This document shows positions 7,687 through 15,861 of a stretch of 64,000 nucleotides of DNA, piece by piece. Numbering within the stretch: the stretch's first letter is position 1; each line of letters opens with the position of its first letter. A program made the translations under genes and the position numbers. The notes under the pieces were generated by a model. It had not been told where the DNA came from, did not search any database, and saw only the letters and a program-made list of their open reading frames with translations. The DNA is taken from positions 62,001-126,000 of the forward strand of contig NZ_SNAA01000001.1 of assembly GCF_004358695.1 (NCBI RefSeq), read 5' to 3'. The stretch comes from Palleronia sediminis. Its GTDB lineage: Bacteria > Pseudomonadota > Alphaproteobacteria > Rhodobacterales > Rhodobacteraceae.

Positions 7687-8718
7687 TTATCCTTTCAGCT
7701 TGAAGGTGCGGGCAACAATCTCGCCCCAAGGGCGCGCCGCTGAGCTGCGGCCCGGTTGCGCGTGATGCCCGGCAATCTCGGGTTCGGCTTCGGCTTTGGC
7801 GGCGAGCAGAGCGATGCGGACCTCATCCAGGTTGGTGTCCTGTTCGAGGAACCGCCCGGCCATCTGGACCTGGCCCGCAAGGCGGCAAAGATCGACGATG
7901 GCGCGGGCGTGGGCGATCCCCGAGGCCCGGGTTGCTTCTGGATCAAGCGATGCATCTGGCGTCGTGGGGTCGGGCATGTCGGTGGCTTCAACATGCCCGT
8001 CGAGCGCAGCTGTCGCATCGCCGGGGCTGTCGTCAATGGCACCTCCAGTCGGTCCGCCATCTTCTTCCGCGACGGCGCCCGGCTCGGTCTCCGGACATGC
8101 GTCATCCTCGTCGCCTGCGACTTCCACCGCTTCGATCAGGTCGGGCGGCGCGTTGCGGAACCGAGCGATGTCAAAGCGTGCAGCCATCCGGACCGGTTCC
8201 GCCAGCCTGTCTGCAAAGCCCGCCGCCACCGCATCACCCGCGTCGAACCAGGTCTCAGCCGCCATCAACGCGGCAACCTCGTCGTCGGGTTTGCCGGATT
8301 TGGCGGCATATCCCCGGACGAGACTGCCTGCGATCTTGTCCAGCGCCTCGGCCATGGCGCGCATGTCGCTTGCCGTGCCCATTGCCAGCCCTGATGGGTC
8401 GTGGATCATCAAGAAGGCGTTTTCGGGCATGACGATCTCGTCGCCCGCCATTGCGATGTAGGACGCAGCCGAGGCGGCAATGCCATCGATCCAGACCGTG
8501 ACCGGGCCCGCGTGCCGTTTCAGCGCATTATAGATCGCCACGGCATCGAACACCGACCCGCCCGGGCTGTTCAGCCGCAGATCGACCGGCGTTCCCTCGG
8601 GCAGCGCGCCGAGTTCGGCAAGGAACCCTTTCGCCGAGACCCCATAAGCGCCGATCTCGTCATAGATCGAGACTTCCGCCCCCGAGGATCGGGCGCGGAT
8701 TGCATACCAGTTTGCCAT
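7687..8718 (-). CDS. ClpP-type prohead protease (S14/S49-like) with C-terminal scaffold-like tail
   Basis: The start is the ATG at 8718 (MANWYAIRARSSGAEVSIYD), with AGGAGTG upstream, giving 343 residues. The first half is a ClpP-like serine protease: DLRLNSPGGSVFDAVAIYNA, the nucleophile region DGIAASAASYIAMAGDEI and the His in FLMIHDPSGLAMG. The second half is acidic and low-complexity, then helical, as in lambda gpC/Nu3 where protease and scaffold are linked. It probably cuts scaffold and portal during prohead maturation. It starts 4 bp after the portal stop. Confidence 0.9.
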   Translation of the reverse strand: MANWYAIRARSSGAEVSIYDEIGAYGVSAKGFLAELGALPEGTPVDLRLNSPGGSVFDAVAIYNALKRHAGPVTVWIDGIAASAASYIAMAGDEIVMPENAFLMIHDPSGLAMGTASDMRAMAEALDKIAGSLVRGYAAKSGKPDDEVAALMAAETWFDAGDAVAAGFADRLAEPVRMAARFDIARFRNAPPDLIEAVEVAGDEDDACPETEPGAVAEEDGGPTGGAIDDSPGDATAALDGHVEATDMPDPTTPDASLDPEATRASGIAHARAIVDLCRLAGQVQMAGRFLEQDTNLDEVRIALLAAKAEAEPEIAGHHAQPGRSSAARPWGEIVARTFKLKG

Positions 8719-8722
8719 TCTG

Positions 8723-10258
8723 TCACTCCTGTTCGGTGGCCGGATCGGGTGTTGCGGCTCCACCGCCTGTGTCTTCGCCCGCATCGTCCCCAGTGCCCTC
8801 ACCGGGGTTCGGCCGTGTCGCTGGCGTTGCTCGCGCACCTTGGGTCTCGCCGGGGCTGGTGCGGTAGCTCAGCCCGAGATCGGCGACGCGCCTCGCATCC
8901 GCCGCATTCTCGCGATCGACTTCCTCGACGTCATAGCCGGTGGCCTCGACCACCTTGCGCCGCGAGGTGATGCCCGCTTCCATCGCCAGCACCTGTGCCT
9001 GAATGTCCTTCAGCGGGTCGACCCAATCCCAACGTGGCGGGATCCACTGCACCACCCGTGCGGCAACGGGATCCTCGATGTGCAACCCACCTGCCAAGGC
9101 GGCCGTCTCCAGCCAGCGCCGCCAGATCGGGCGACACAACTGGTGGACAATAACGCCGTGCTGCAGCTGGCCAATGCGGCGGCGGAACTCGACCAGCTCT
9201 GCCCGCAAGCTCGAATAGTTCGCCTGCCGCACATCCCCGGTCACCAGGTGATAGGGCAGCCCCAGCGAAGCCGATACCGCGAGCAGCGTCCGGTACTGGA
9301 ATGCCTCGTAGCCACCCCCCACATCGGCAGGGCTCGAGAACTTCACGTCTTCGCCCGGCAGCAGCACCTGCATCGTGCCGGGCTCGAGGCTGGCGATGGC
9401 CGCCCCGTCAAGATCAGCCTCGGACTCGCCCATCATCGGGTCTTCCGGCGCGGTCTTGGTGATGAACCCCGCGAACATCGCCGCGATCTTCTTCCGGTCC
9501 AGTTCGGCGTCGTCGTATTGATCCAGCAGAAACAGCCGCACCATGGCCGGTGCAACATGCGGCAAGCCCCGGATCTGACCCGCATCGATCGGCCGGTAGA
9601 TGTGCAGCACGTCGTCGGCGGACACCCGGACCGTTTCCGGAATCACAGCCCCCTGATCTGTGCTGTCACCCGGATGGCGGCGGCGAAAGTGATAGGCAAC
9701 ACGGCGGCCGATGCCGTCAAATTCAATGCCGCAGCGGATGCGATTGCCGTTGGCCGCCGTCTCGGTCTTGTCGAAGGGCAGCATCTCGGATTGCAGAAGC
9801 TGCAATTGCAGCGGCACCAGCATCCCATCCTCGGCCCGGCGCGGCCGCAGCCGCACGAAACACTCGCCCGCCACGAACATCTCCCGCGCGACCATCGCCT
9901 GCAGGCCGTAGAAATCCGTCAGCCCATCGGCATCAGCCTCATCGGTCCAGGCCAGCCAGAGCCGCTGCACCTGATCGCGCAAGTCAGCATCCTCGATCAG
10001 CGACGAGGGCTTGATCCCATCACCCACCAGGTTTGAGGCAAAGGCCTCGCAGGCATTGGCCGCATACCCGTTGGTGACCACCAACTCTCGCGACCGTGCC
10101 AAGAGACGCGGGCCGCCGGAGGCGACCATCGCGTTGATATTCTCGAGCGGCGGGTTCCAGCCCCGAAGCCGCCGTTTCGCCATGGCGCCTTCCAGACGCG
10201 CGGACACAGCAGCAGGACCGCCGGGGCCCCGGCGGCGAAAGCGATCAAACAGCCCCAT
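8723..10258 (-). CDS. phage portal protein (lambda gpB family)
   Basis: A 511-residue protein, MGLFDRFRRRGPGGPAA at the start. Lambda-type portal signatures include LARSRELVVTNGYAANACEA, the GEDVKFSSPADVGGGYEAFQ stretch and LLAVSASLGLPYHLVTGD with nearby YSSLRAELVEFRR. It forms the dodecameric channel at one capsid vertex for DNA packaging and exit. The last 60 residues are Gly/Asp/Pro-rich and poorly conserved. It sits 3 bp downstream of the gpW-like gene and 4 bp upstream of the protease. Confidence 0.94.
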   Translation of the reverse strand: MGLFDRFRRRGPGGPAAVSARLEGAMAKRRLRGWNPPLENINAMVASGGPRLLARSRELVVTNGYAANACEAFASNLVGDGIKPSSLIEDADLRDQVQRLWLAWTDEADADGLTDFYGLQAMVAREMFVAGECFVRLRPRRAEDGMLVPLQLQLLQSEMLPFDKTETAANGNRIRCGIEFDGIGRRVAYHFRRRHPGDSTDQGAVIPETVRVSADDVLHIYRPIDAGQIRGLPHVAPAMVRLFLLDQYDDAELDRKKIAAMFAGFITKTAPEDPMMGESEADLDGAAIASLEPGTMQVLLPGEDVKFSSPADVGGGYEAFQYRTLLAVSASLGLPYHLVTGDVRQANYSSLRAELVEFRRRIGQLQHGVIVHQLCRPIWRRWLETAALAGGLHIEDPVAARVVQWIPPRWDWVDPLKDIQAQVLAMEAGITSRRKVVEATGYDVEEVDRENAADARRVADLGLSYRTSPGETQGARATPATRPNPGEGTGDDAGEDTGGGAATPDPATEQE

Positions 10259-10261
10259 GGA

Positions 10262-10477
10262 TCAGAGGCCCTTCGTCGTCGTGACACGCACCTGCCGCAC
10301 GATCCGTCGTCCCTCTGCGGCCGCAATCTCGCGGTCGAGCGCCTCGATGGCCCGGTCGATCTCCGCCACACTGCGATAGTCCACCGTCTTTCCGTCATAG
10401 CTGACCCGCGCCACGCCAGAGGACCGCTGTGCAGTGAGAGTCTCGCGGCGGGCGCGAAGTTCTGTGATTGTCGCCAT
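10262..10477 (-). CDS. gpW-like head-tail connector protein
   Basis: A 71-residue protein, MATITELRARRETLTAQRSS. Two helices flank a short beta hairpin (VARVSYDGKTVDYRS, then IDRAIEALDREIAAAEGRR), the gpW fold that lines the portal exit and prepares heads for tail attachment. It lies between terminase and portal, as in lambda. It is separated from the terminase genes by an opposite-strand moron. Confidence 0.88.
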   Translation of the reverse strand: MATITELRARRETLTAQRSSGVARVSYDGKTVDYRSVAEIDRAIEALDREIAAAEGRRIVRQVRVTTTKGL

Positions 10478-10497
10478 TCCAGTCGCCTTCTATGCTC

Positions 10498-10517
10498 AAG
10501 CGGAAATGAAACCGCTT
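10498..10517. repeat. 6-bp inverted repeat ahead of the second moron
   Basis: AAGCGG (10498-10503), 8-nt loop, CCGCTT (10512-10517), ending 8 bp before the ATG of the plus-strand gene at 10526 and 21 bp upstream of the gpW-like start. It could be an operator or a leader hairpin covering the ribosome binding site; no T-run follows. Confidence 0.4.
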
Positions 10518-10525
10518 CGAAAGCC

Positions 10526-11140
10526 ATGACCCAGAAAATTGTCCGCCTCAGAATTGAGCTTGAGGCTATTGAGCCATGTATCTTCCGGATCATCGATGTG
10601 CCGATCAGCACCAACCTGCGATCGCTGCATGAGCTGATCCAGACGGTTATGCCTTGGGAAGACTATCATCTTTACGAGTTCACTGTTGGCGACAGATCTT
10701 ACGGCGAACCTGACCCTGAAGACGCGGTCTGGGGCCGCAAGGTCTATCAGGCGAAATCCCTGCGGCTCGGGATGCTGATTGATCGCGGCGTCGACGAATT
10801 CCTGTATACCTACGACTTCGGGGACGACTGGAGGCATCGCGTCCTTATCGCAAGCGTCGTCGACGCCGAACCCGATGTCGACTACCCAGTCTTTGTTGGC
10901 GGTGAGCGACGCGCACCGCCCGAAGACGTCGGCGGGCCATCAGGATTCATGGATTTCGTCGAGGCGATCAGCAAACGCAGCCACCCACAGTACAAGGACA
11001 TGGTCCGCTGGTATGGTGGCCCATTCCACCCTACCGATTTCGGCGCTGCAGAAATAAAATCGCGCGTTCGCGAGTTAGCTCTGCGGCGCAAGGTTTCTTA
11101 CGATGCCTTCCAACGCAGCCGCGGTATGCGGGACAACTAA
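10526..11140 (+). CDS. plasmid pRiA4b ORF-3-like protein (moron)
   Basis: A 204-residue protein beginning MTQKIVRLRIELEAIEPCIFR, with the family hallmark YTYDFGDDWRHRV (about residues 92-104) and the YPVFVGGERRAPPEDVGGP segment. Members occur on plasmids, prophages and islands; their molecular role is not settled. It lies on the plus strand between the gpW-like gene and the large terminase, against the direction of the whole head operon, with 11 bp to the terminase stop. It is therefore an insertion relative to the normal terminase-gpW-portal order. No strong promoter or ribosome binding site is visible. Confidence 0.85.
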   Translation: MTQKIVRLRIELEAIEPCIFRIIDVPISTNLRSLHELIQTVMPWEDYHLYEFTVGDRSYGEPDPEDAVWGRKVYQAKSLRLGMLIDRGVDEFLYTYDFGDDWRHRVLIASVVDAEPDVDYPVFVGGERRAPPEDVGGPSGFMDFVEAISKRSHPQYKDMVRWYGGPFHPTDFGAAEIKSRVRELALRRKVSYDAFQRSRGMRDN

Positions 11141-11151
11141 AATCGGTCAAC

Positions 11152-13188
11152 TCACCCCATGTAATTTGAGCGCACAGTCCGCCGTCGTGGCGCCGTTCGC
11201 TGCGCAATCGGCGTGGTGTTTCCCGCGCCACCATCAGCCACGTCCTGAGCCGTGACTCCGAGTTGGGCTTCAAGGTCGGCCCACCGCGCATCCGACCAGC
11301 GATCGGCTCCGAGGATCCACGCGGCGGCGCGGGCATAGACCCGGCAATCCAGCGCCTCGTTGCGTTCGCGCAGTTTCTGCCATTCGAGCCGAGCGAAGCC
11401 ACGCCGGGTACGCACCGTGATCAGTTGTTCGGCCGTGAATTGCTTCAACCACTCGCCGTCCGCCCAGTTGGGCAGATGGATGGTTCCCGGCGGGCAGATC
11501 ATGCCCGCCTCGTTCGGCGAACTTACGCCGCGCCACTGGCGCGACGGTTCCGCCTCACCCTCCCGCGTCGGACGATCCTGGCGCAGGAACCGATAGGTCT
11601 CGGTCTTGAAGGTCGAGGTGGCCACCGTCCAGAGCCGCGCGCCACGGCGCAGCCTCCTGCCCGCAATGGTCGCGTCCACATAGGTCGGGCCGGTCACCGG
11701 GCTCGAGCGGTTGAATCCTTCGACGCCCTTCACCGGCGCCACCTGCGCGAAACCGACCTGTCGCGACCAGGCATAGACGGCGCTGGTCTCATAGCCGGTA
11801 TCGATCGCCAGCCGCGCCAAAGTCATCGGCTGACCGGACGCATGCTCCCATGTCTGGCCAAGCAGATTGGTCAACTGCTGCCAGCACGCCGGATCGCCAG
11901 GCCCGCCCTCCAGGACCAGATGATCGATGAGCCAGCTCTCCAGGCCCCTGCCCCAGGCCCAGACATCGACCTCGATCCGGTCCTTCTGCACATCGGCCCC
12001 GGCGGTCAGAAACAACCCGCCCGCTGGAACGGTGCCAGCAGTCCAGGTCTCGCGCTGATCCGCCAAGCGCTGCCAGTCCGGCGCCTCGCCGCTTTCAACC
12101 CATGTCTCGCCGAGGATCGTGTTGCGGAACGCCTTGATCGCCTCGTCCGAGCCTTGCGCCGCGTCCCAGGCCCGCACGATCCGCTCCCAACTGAGCCAGC
12201 CAATCGGCGAGTAAAGCGCCGAAAGGTGATAGCCGACGGTATTGGGATCGGCCGCCGTGGCTGTCGCGCGCCATTCGCCCGCTTCCAGCATTGCCGTCTT
12301 GTGGTGTTCGGCGATGGGTGTCTCACAGCCCTCACAATGATATTCCGCCGTCTCGGGGTGGCCTTTCTGCCAGCGCAGCCGTTCGAACTTCAGCCATTGT
12401 TGCTGGCCACAATGCGGACAGGGCACGAAGAACCGCCGCTGATCGCTCGCCTCAAACTCGCGCTCGATCCGGCTCAGCCCCCGGATCGTGGGCGTCGAGA
12501 CCAGGAATACCTTGCGCCGGTGCGCGAAGGTCAATGACCGGGCTTCGGCCAGCGTCACCGGATCGCCTTCCTCATCGGCCGAGGCCGGATAGGCATCGAC
12601 CTCGTCGAGGAAAATGTAGCGCGCTGGCGTCGAGCGCAAACCGACCGCCGAGTTTGCCCCCGTCATGATCAGGATGCCGCCCGCGAATTCCTTCGACAGC
12701 ATGGTGTTGCCCGCGTCGCGGGATCGGGCGGGTTTCACCCGCTCGCGCAGTTCCGGGCTCTCGTCGATCAGCGGGTCGATCCGCTGGCGCGAGTTTCGCT
12801 TGGCCAGGTCCACCGTCGGCTGGACCGCCAGCATCGGCCCCGGAGCCTGGTGGATCGCGAACCCGATCCAGTTGTTGCCGGCCTCGGTCGCCCCGACCTG
12901 CGCCGCCTTCATGAACACGATCCGCTGGGTCGGATCGCCCGGCGACAACCGGTCCATGATCTCGCCCATATAGGGCGTGCGCGCCGTGCGATACCGCCCC
13001 GGTTCGGCCGAAGCGCGGCCCGAGAGCATCCTGTGCCGATCCGCCCATTCTGACACCGTCAGGTCCGGGTCTGGCGTGAGCCCCGCGCTCCAGGCGCGCA
13101 GGATCTCTGCCGCGCCGTCGAACTCAAAGGCATCGTCACCGGAGATCGGGTTTGACCTCGGCAAGATCGTCGAGTTGGGCACGGACAT
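11152..13188 (-). CDS. terminase large subunit (lambda GpA family)
   Basis: A 678-residue packaging ATPase/nuclease taken from the ATG at 13188 (MSVPNSTILPRSNP). The adenine-binding region contains LTVSEWADRHRMLSGRASAE. A GpA-type Walker A (KAAQVGATEA, about residue 95), Walker B YIFLDEVDAY (about 191-200), STPTIRG, and a four-Cys cluster (CPHC and CEGC, about 257-288) follow. The nuclease half contains GADVQKDRIEVDVWAWG and LAIDTGYETSAVY. It overlaps the small subunit by 53 bp. The lambda GpA type argues that this is a lambda-headed phage rather than a true gene transfer agent, whose terminase is of another family. Confidence 0.95.
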   Translation of the reverse strand: MSVPNSTILPRSNPISGDDAFEFDGAAEILRAWSAGLTPDPDLTVSEWADRHRMLSGRASAEPGRYRTARTPYMGEIMDRLSPGDPTQRIVFMKAAQVGATEAGNNWIGFAIHQAPGPMLAVQPTVDLAKRNSRQRIDPLIDESPELRERVKPARSRDAGNTMLSKEFAGGILIMTGANSAVGLRSTPARYIFLDEVDAYPASADEEGDPVTLAEARSLTFAHRRKVFLVSTPTIRGLSRIEREFEASDQRRFFVPCPHCGQQQWLKFERLRWQKGHPETAEYHCEGCETPIAEHHKTAMLEAGEWRATATAADPNTVGYHLSALYSPIGWLSWERIVRAWDAAQGSDEAIKAFRNTILGETWVESGEAPDWQRLADQRETWTAGTVPAGGLFLTAGADVQKDRIEVDVWAWGRGLESWLIDHLVLEGGPGDPACWQQLTNLLGQTWEHASGQPMTLARLAIDTGYETSAVYAWSRQVGFAQVAPVKGVEGFNRSSPVTGPTYVDATIAGRRLRRGARLWTVATSTFKTETYRFLRQDRPTREGEAEPSRQWRGVSSPNEAGMICPPGTIHLPNWADGEWLKQFTAEQLITVRTRRGFARLEWQKLRERNEALDCRVYARAAAWILGADRWSDARWADLEAQLGVTAQDVADGGAGNTTPIAQRTAPRRRTVRSNYMG

Positions 13189-13696
13189 GTTTCTCCAGAA
13201 CCTTCTGCATCGCGGCGGGCTCAACACCGAGGTCAGCCGCCATCAGCGCAGCCGCACGGGCGGGCCAGTTGACCCAGACGTCGCGCTCCTGCCGCGCCAG
13301 CCGGAACACCAGCGACAGCGCGCGGGCCCGGTCGATCAGCTCGCCCTTCAGCTTTTGCAGCCGGAGGCGGCGTTCCTGCGCCTTCAGCACTTCGTTGGCG
13401 GTCTTGGCCTGCAGGAAGGTGGTGCCGCTGCCGACTGGCGGAGCCGCCATTCCCTGTTCGCGCAGGGTTTCGCCCACGGCGGAGACCGCCGCCTCGGGAA
13501 CGGCTTTGAGTTTCGGCTGCGGTGCCTTGCGGGTTTTGGACGGATCGGTCGCTTCAGCCCGCAGGGCATCGCTGGCGACCGCGTCGATGCTGCCATCGCC
13601 GTGCAGAACCAGCCGCCCCGTCGCCTTGGCCTTCTGGATCGCCCCGCGCGAGAGGCCGACGCGGGCGGCGTATTGGCGCTCGCTCAGACCCTCCAT
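13136..13696 (-). CDS. terminase small subunit (Nu1-like)
   Basis: A 186-residue protein. The N-terminal winged-helix/HTH contains LSERQYAARVGLSRGAIQKA, followed by a linker and a helical C-terminal half (AKTANEVLKAQERRLRLQKL) that assembles with the large subunit. It recognises the packaging site and starts DNA translocation. The overlap with the large subunit gene is typical. Packaging signals would be expected nearby but I could not identify a cos site. Confidence 0.88.
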   Translation of the reverse strand: MEGLSERQYAARVGLSRGAIQKAKATGRLVLHGDGSIDAVASDALRAEATDPSKTRKAPQPKLKAVPEAAVSAVGETLREQGMAAPPVGSGTTFLQAKTANEVLKAQERRLRLQKLKGELIDRARALSLVFRLARQERDVWVNWPARAAALMAADLGVEPAAMQKVLEKHVRAQLDDLAEVKPDLR

Positions 13697-13841
13697 TGCA
13701 CGCTCCGATTATCATTCAAAATCATTTGCTTATGTAGTTGATAAGCCTCCGCGTCAGAGCGAACCTGTCCGTTGAGACCGATGCAACTCACCGCCGCGCT
13801 CAAGCAGCGCAGCGGTAGCGCAAAACCAAGGAGCCGCCACG

Positions 13842-14111
13842 ATGACCCGCCTGAATCCCCAGACAACGCCCCGCCACCAGTTGCGCGCCGAGAAGGCCGC
13901 GCGGAACAAGGAAGCAGCGCTTAGCGCCTTCATGGGCAAGAAAGCCGAGATCGACGAGATGCTCGCCCGCTTGGCAAGCCTGAGCGACGACCACTTCAAC
14001 GCCCACCCCGACGAAGTGAACTGGGGCCATGTTGGCACCCTTGAGCATTACGCCAGCCTGCTGAAGCGCATCACCGACAGTGCCTTCAGCGAAGGCGAGC
14101 ACGCCGAGTGA
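13842..14111 (+). CDS. small conserved phage protein, unknown function
   Basis: An 89-residue soluble, highly charged helical protein: MTRLNPQTTPRHQLRAEKAA then a predicted long helix with KKAEIDEMLARLASLSDDHF. An AAGGAG motif lies 9 bases upstream of the ATG. It is the first of a short plus-strand series (13.8-15.7 kb) divergent from the terminase operon; the next gene starts 15 bp after its stop. I do not recognise a function. The intergenic DNA before it (13697-13841) must hold divergent promoters, but no clear hexamers stand out. Confidence 0.65.
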   Translation: MTRLNPQTTPRHQLRAEKAARNKEAALSAFMGKKAEIDEMLARLASLSDDHFNAHPDEVNWGHVGTLEHYASLLKRITDSAFSEGEHAE

Positions 14112-14125
14112 CAGGAGCCAACGCC

Positions 14126-14344
14126 ATGGAAACCAGCACCATCCGATTGCCGATCCGCAAACTGCCCGACCACTTGGACAGAAGCCGCATCACCACGGTC
14201 CTCGACGAGATCGAAGGCGCCCTGATGGACGACGGCGGCGTTTATGTTCGCGCCTATGCCGACAGCATGACGATCACCATCGAGGTTCCGACCGATCAAC
14301 TGATTGATGCGGCCGCCTGCCTGAAAGACCTCGGGCTGATCTGA
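14126..14344 (+). CDS. small conserved phage protein, unknown function
   Basis: A 72-residue protein from the ATG at 14126 (METSTIRLPIRKLPDHLDRS), with CAGGAG 9 bases upstream. It contains a basic N-terminus and an alternating beta pattern (GVYVRAYADSMTITIEVP) followed by a short helix. It follows the 89-aa gene with a 15-bp spacer and is probably co-transcribed. A GTG start at 14108 would add six residues. No function recognised. Confidence 0.6.
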   Translation: METSTIRLPIRKLPDHLDRSRITTVLDEIEGALMDDGGVYVRAYADSMTITIEVPTDQLIDAAACLKDLGLI

Positions 14345-14439
14345 CCTCGGGCCCCCGCCCGAACTCCGACCGCGCGCCCTGCGCGGTTTGGGGTCGTAGA
14401 AGACCGCGACGGTCGCGGTCCGAACACGGAAACGACCCC

Positions 14440-15000
14440 ATGACCAAGCTATCCGACACCCAGACGATCATCCTGTCCCGCGCGGCCCAGAACGAGGACC
14501 GCATTTCCCTGCCGCTGCCCGACAGCCTGCGCGGCGGGGCCGCCGCTAAGGTGGTAAACGCACTGCTTGCCAAGGGCTTCCTAGAAGAGGCCGATGCCGA
14601 CATGCGCAACGGCGAACCGGTCTGGCGCGAGACCGGCGACGGCCATGGTGTCACGCTGGTCGCCACCAACGCAGGCCTCGCCGCCATCGGCATCGAACCT
14701 GAGGAAGCCAACGCCGCGCCTTCGCGCGCGCTGACCGAGGAGCCCGCGCCGGACACGTCCACCGAGACCAAGGCCGCACCCAAGGCGCGGACGCCGCGCG
14801 AGGGCACCAAACAAGCCACGTTGATCGCCATGCTGCGCGCGCCGGACGGCGCGACCATCGACGAGATTGTCGCAGCGCTCGAATGGCAACAGCACACTGC
14901 TAGGGGTGCCATGTCCGGTGCGCTGAAGAAGAAGCTCGGCCTGACCATCACCTCCGAGGTGGTTGACGGAAGAGGCCGCGTATACGCTATCCGCGATTGA
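14440..15000 (+). CDS. DUF3489 domain protein (winged-helix, DNA-binding-like)
   Basis: A 186-residue protein. The C-terminal part has the DUF3489 pattern: GTKQATLIAMLRAPDGATID, EIVAALEWQQHTARGAMSGA, LKKKLGLTITSEVVDGRGRV, a winged-helix fold. The N-terminal half contains LSDTQTIILSRAAQNEDRIS and resembles a second helix-turn-helix. A Pro/Ala/Glu linker joins them. Such proteins recur in alphaproteobacterial prophages and islands and are thought to bind DNA; the target is unknown. The plus-strand location suggests a regulatory role in the lysogenic or late switch. Confidence 0.85.
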   Translation: MTKLSDTQTIILSRAAQNEDRISLPLPDSLRGGAAAKVVNALLAKGFLEEADADMRNGEPVWRETGDGHGVTLVATNAGLAAIGIEPEEANAAPSRALTEEPAPDTSTETKAAPKARTPREGTKQATLIAMLRAPDGATIDEIVAALEWQQHTARGAMSGALKKKLGLTITSEVVDGRGRVYAIRD

Positions 15001-15075
15001 TCGCGGAACATCTCGACCCGCATTTAAAATGGCGCTATATTCGCACCGAATTAGATGCGCGCCGGGAGCCCAGCC

Positions 15076-15351
15076 ATGGACATCATCAAAGACATCAGCC
15101 CGCTGACCGAGTTCAAACGGAATTCGGCGCGCATGATCGCGCGCATCAAGGAAAGCGGACGGCCGCAGATCCTGACCGTCAATGGCAAGCCTTCGGTCGT
15201 CGTCATGGACGCCAGCGCATGGCAGGACATGCAGGACCAGCTTGACCATGCCGAGACCGTCGCGGGCATCCGCAAGGGACTATCGCAGGCCCGGGCCGGT
15301 GAAGGCACAGAGGCTGGCCGATTCTTTGACGAACTCGCTCAGACGAAATGA
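15076..15351 (+). CDS. Phd/YefM-type antitoxin
   Basis: A 91-residue protein from the ATG at 15076. The Phd/YefM signature covers DIIKDISPLTEFKRNSARMI and GRPQILTVNGKPSVVVMDAS; the C-terminal tail (QARAGEGTEAGRFFDELA) is expected to wrap the toxin. Its stop overlaps the toxin start (ATGA). Antitoxins of this family repress their own promoter; the AT-rich stretch at about 15020-15050 with TATATT is the probable site. Function: neutralises the ParE-like toxin and stabilises the element. Confidence 0.92.
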   Translation: MDIIKDISPLTEFKRNSARMIARIKESGRPQILTVNGKPSVVVMDASAWQDMQDQLDHAETVAGIRKGLSQARAGEGTEAGRFFDELAQTK

Positions 15352-15659
15352 CGGCTTCACTGCCGGTGATCATCACGCCGAATGCGGCGGATGATCTGAC
15401 AGCTTCATGGATCTGGCTGCGCGACCGCAACCCGAGGGCTGCGGACGAATGGCTTGCGGGCATCCGCAATATGATCCTCGACCTTGGCGCCATGCCCGAG
15501 GCGCATCCGATTGCGCAGGAATCGAAGGCCTTCGATCTGCCGATCCGGCGCGCGCTCTATGGTCGCGGAACCCGCTGGCGGGTCTACTATGCCGTCATCG
15601 ACGGGGCGGTGCAGGTTCTTCATATCCGGCATGGCCGTCGCAGTGATTGGCAACCCTGA
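15348..15659 (+). CDS. RelE/ParE family toxin
   Basis: A 103-residue protein with the ParE pattern: VIITPNAADDLTASWIWLRD, NPRAADEWLAGIRNMI, then IRRALYGRGTRWRVYYAVID and VQVLHIRHGRRS near the end. It overlaps the antitoxin stop by 4 bases, the usual coupled arrangement. RelE/ParE toxins either cut mRNA on the ribosome or poison gyrase; the sequence does not decide which. Its 3' end overlaps the convergent minus-strand membrane gene by 65 bp. Confidence 0.92.
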   Translation: MTASLPVIITPNAADDLTASWIWLRDRNPRAADEWLAGIRNMILDLGAMPEAHPIAQESKAFDLPIRRALYGRGTRWRVYYAVIDGAVQVLHIRHGRRSDWQP

Positions 15660-15861
15660 TCCGTTCAAACAGCCGCCGAAGGACAAATGAGCGGGCAATG
15701 CTCACGAATGAGAAAATGGCGCCCATTTTGAGGTTCTGCGCCAGCGTCGTATGCAGCCCGAAAATCGGGAAGATCAAAATCTGCGTGACGACCGCGACGC
15801 CGTAGCCGACGATCACGTTGACGACGGACTCCACCAGCGACATGAGGCGTGACTGCTTCAT
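15595..15861 (-). CDS. small two-helix membrane protein (DUF7220-like)
   Basis: An 88-residue protein, MKQSRLMSLVESVVNVIVGY onwards, with two predicted membrane helices (about 11-30 and 40-60, GAIFSFVSIARSFVLRRLFE). Its first two thirds match a small integral membrane protein common in alphaproteobacterial prophages next to methyltransferase genes. The last 20 residues (from IRVANHC) are encoded antisense to the toxin gene end, so the reading frame has been extended through the overlap or the toxin-antitoxin pair was inserted there. Function unknown. Confidence 0.75.
   Translation of the reverse strand: MKQSRLMSLVESVVNVIVGYGVAVVTQILIFPIFGLHTTLAQNLKMGAIFSFVSIARSFVLRRLFERIRVANHCDGHAGYEEPAPPRR

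Noticed and set aside
1-13696. A genuine gene transfer agent cluster
   Set aside because: The terminase, portal, decoration and capsid genes are lambda-type, and repressor, integrase and replication genes are present, so this is a phage with GTA-like tail-tip genes.
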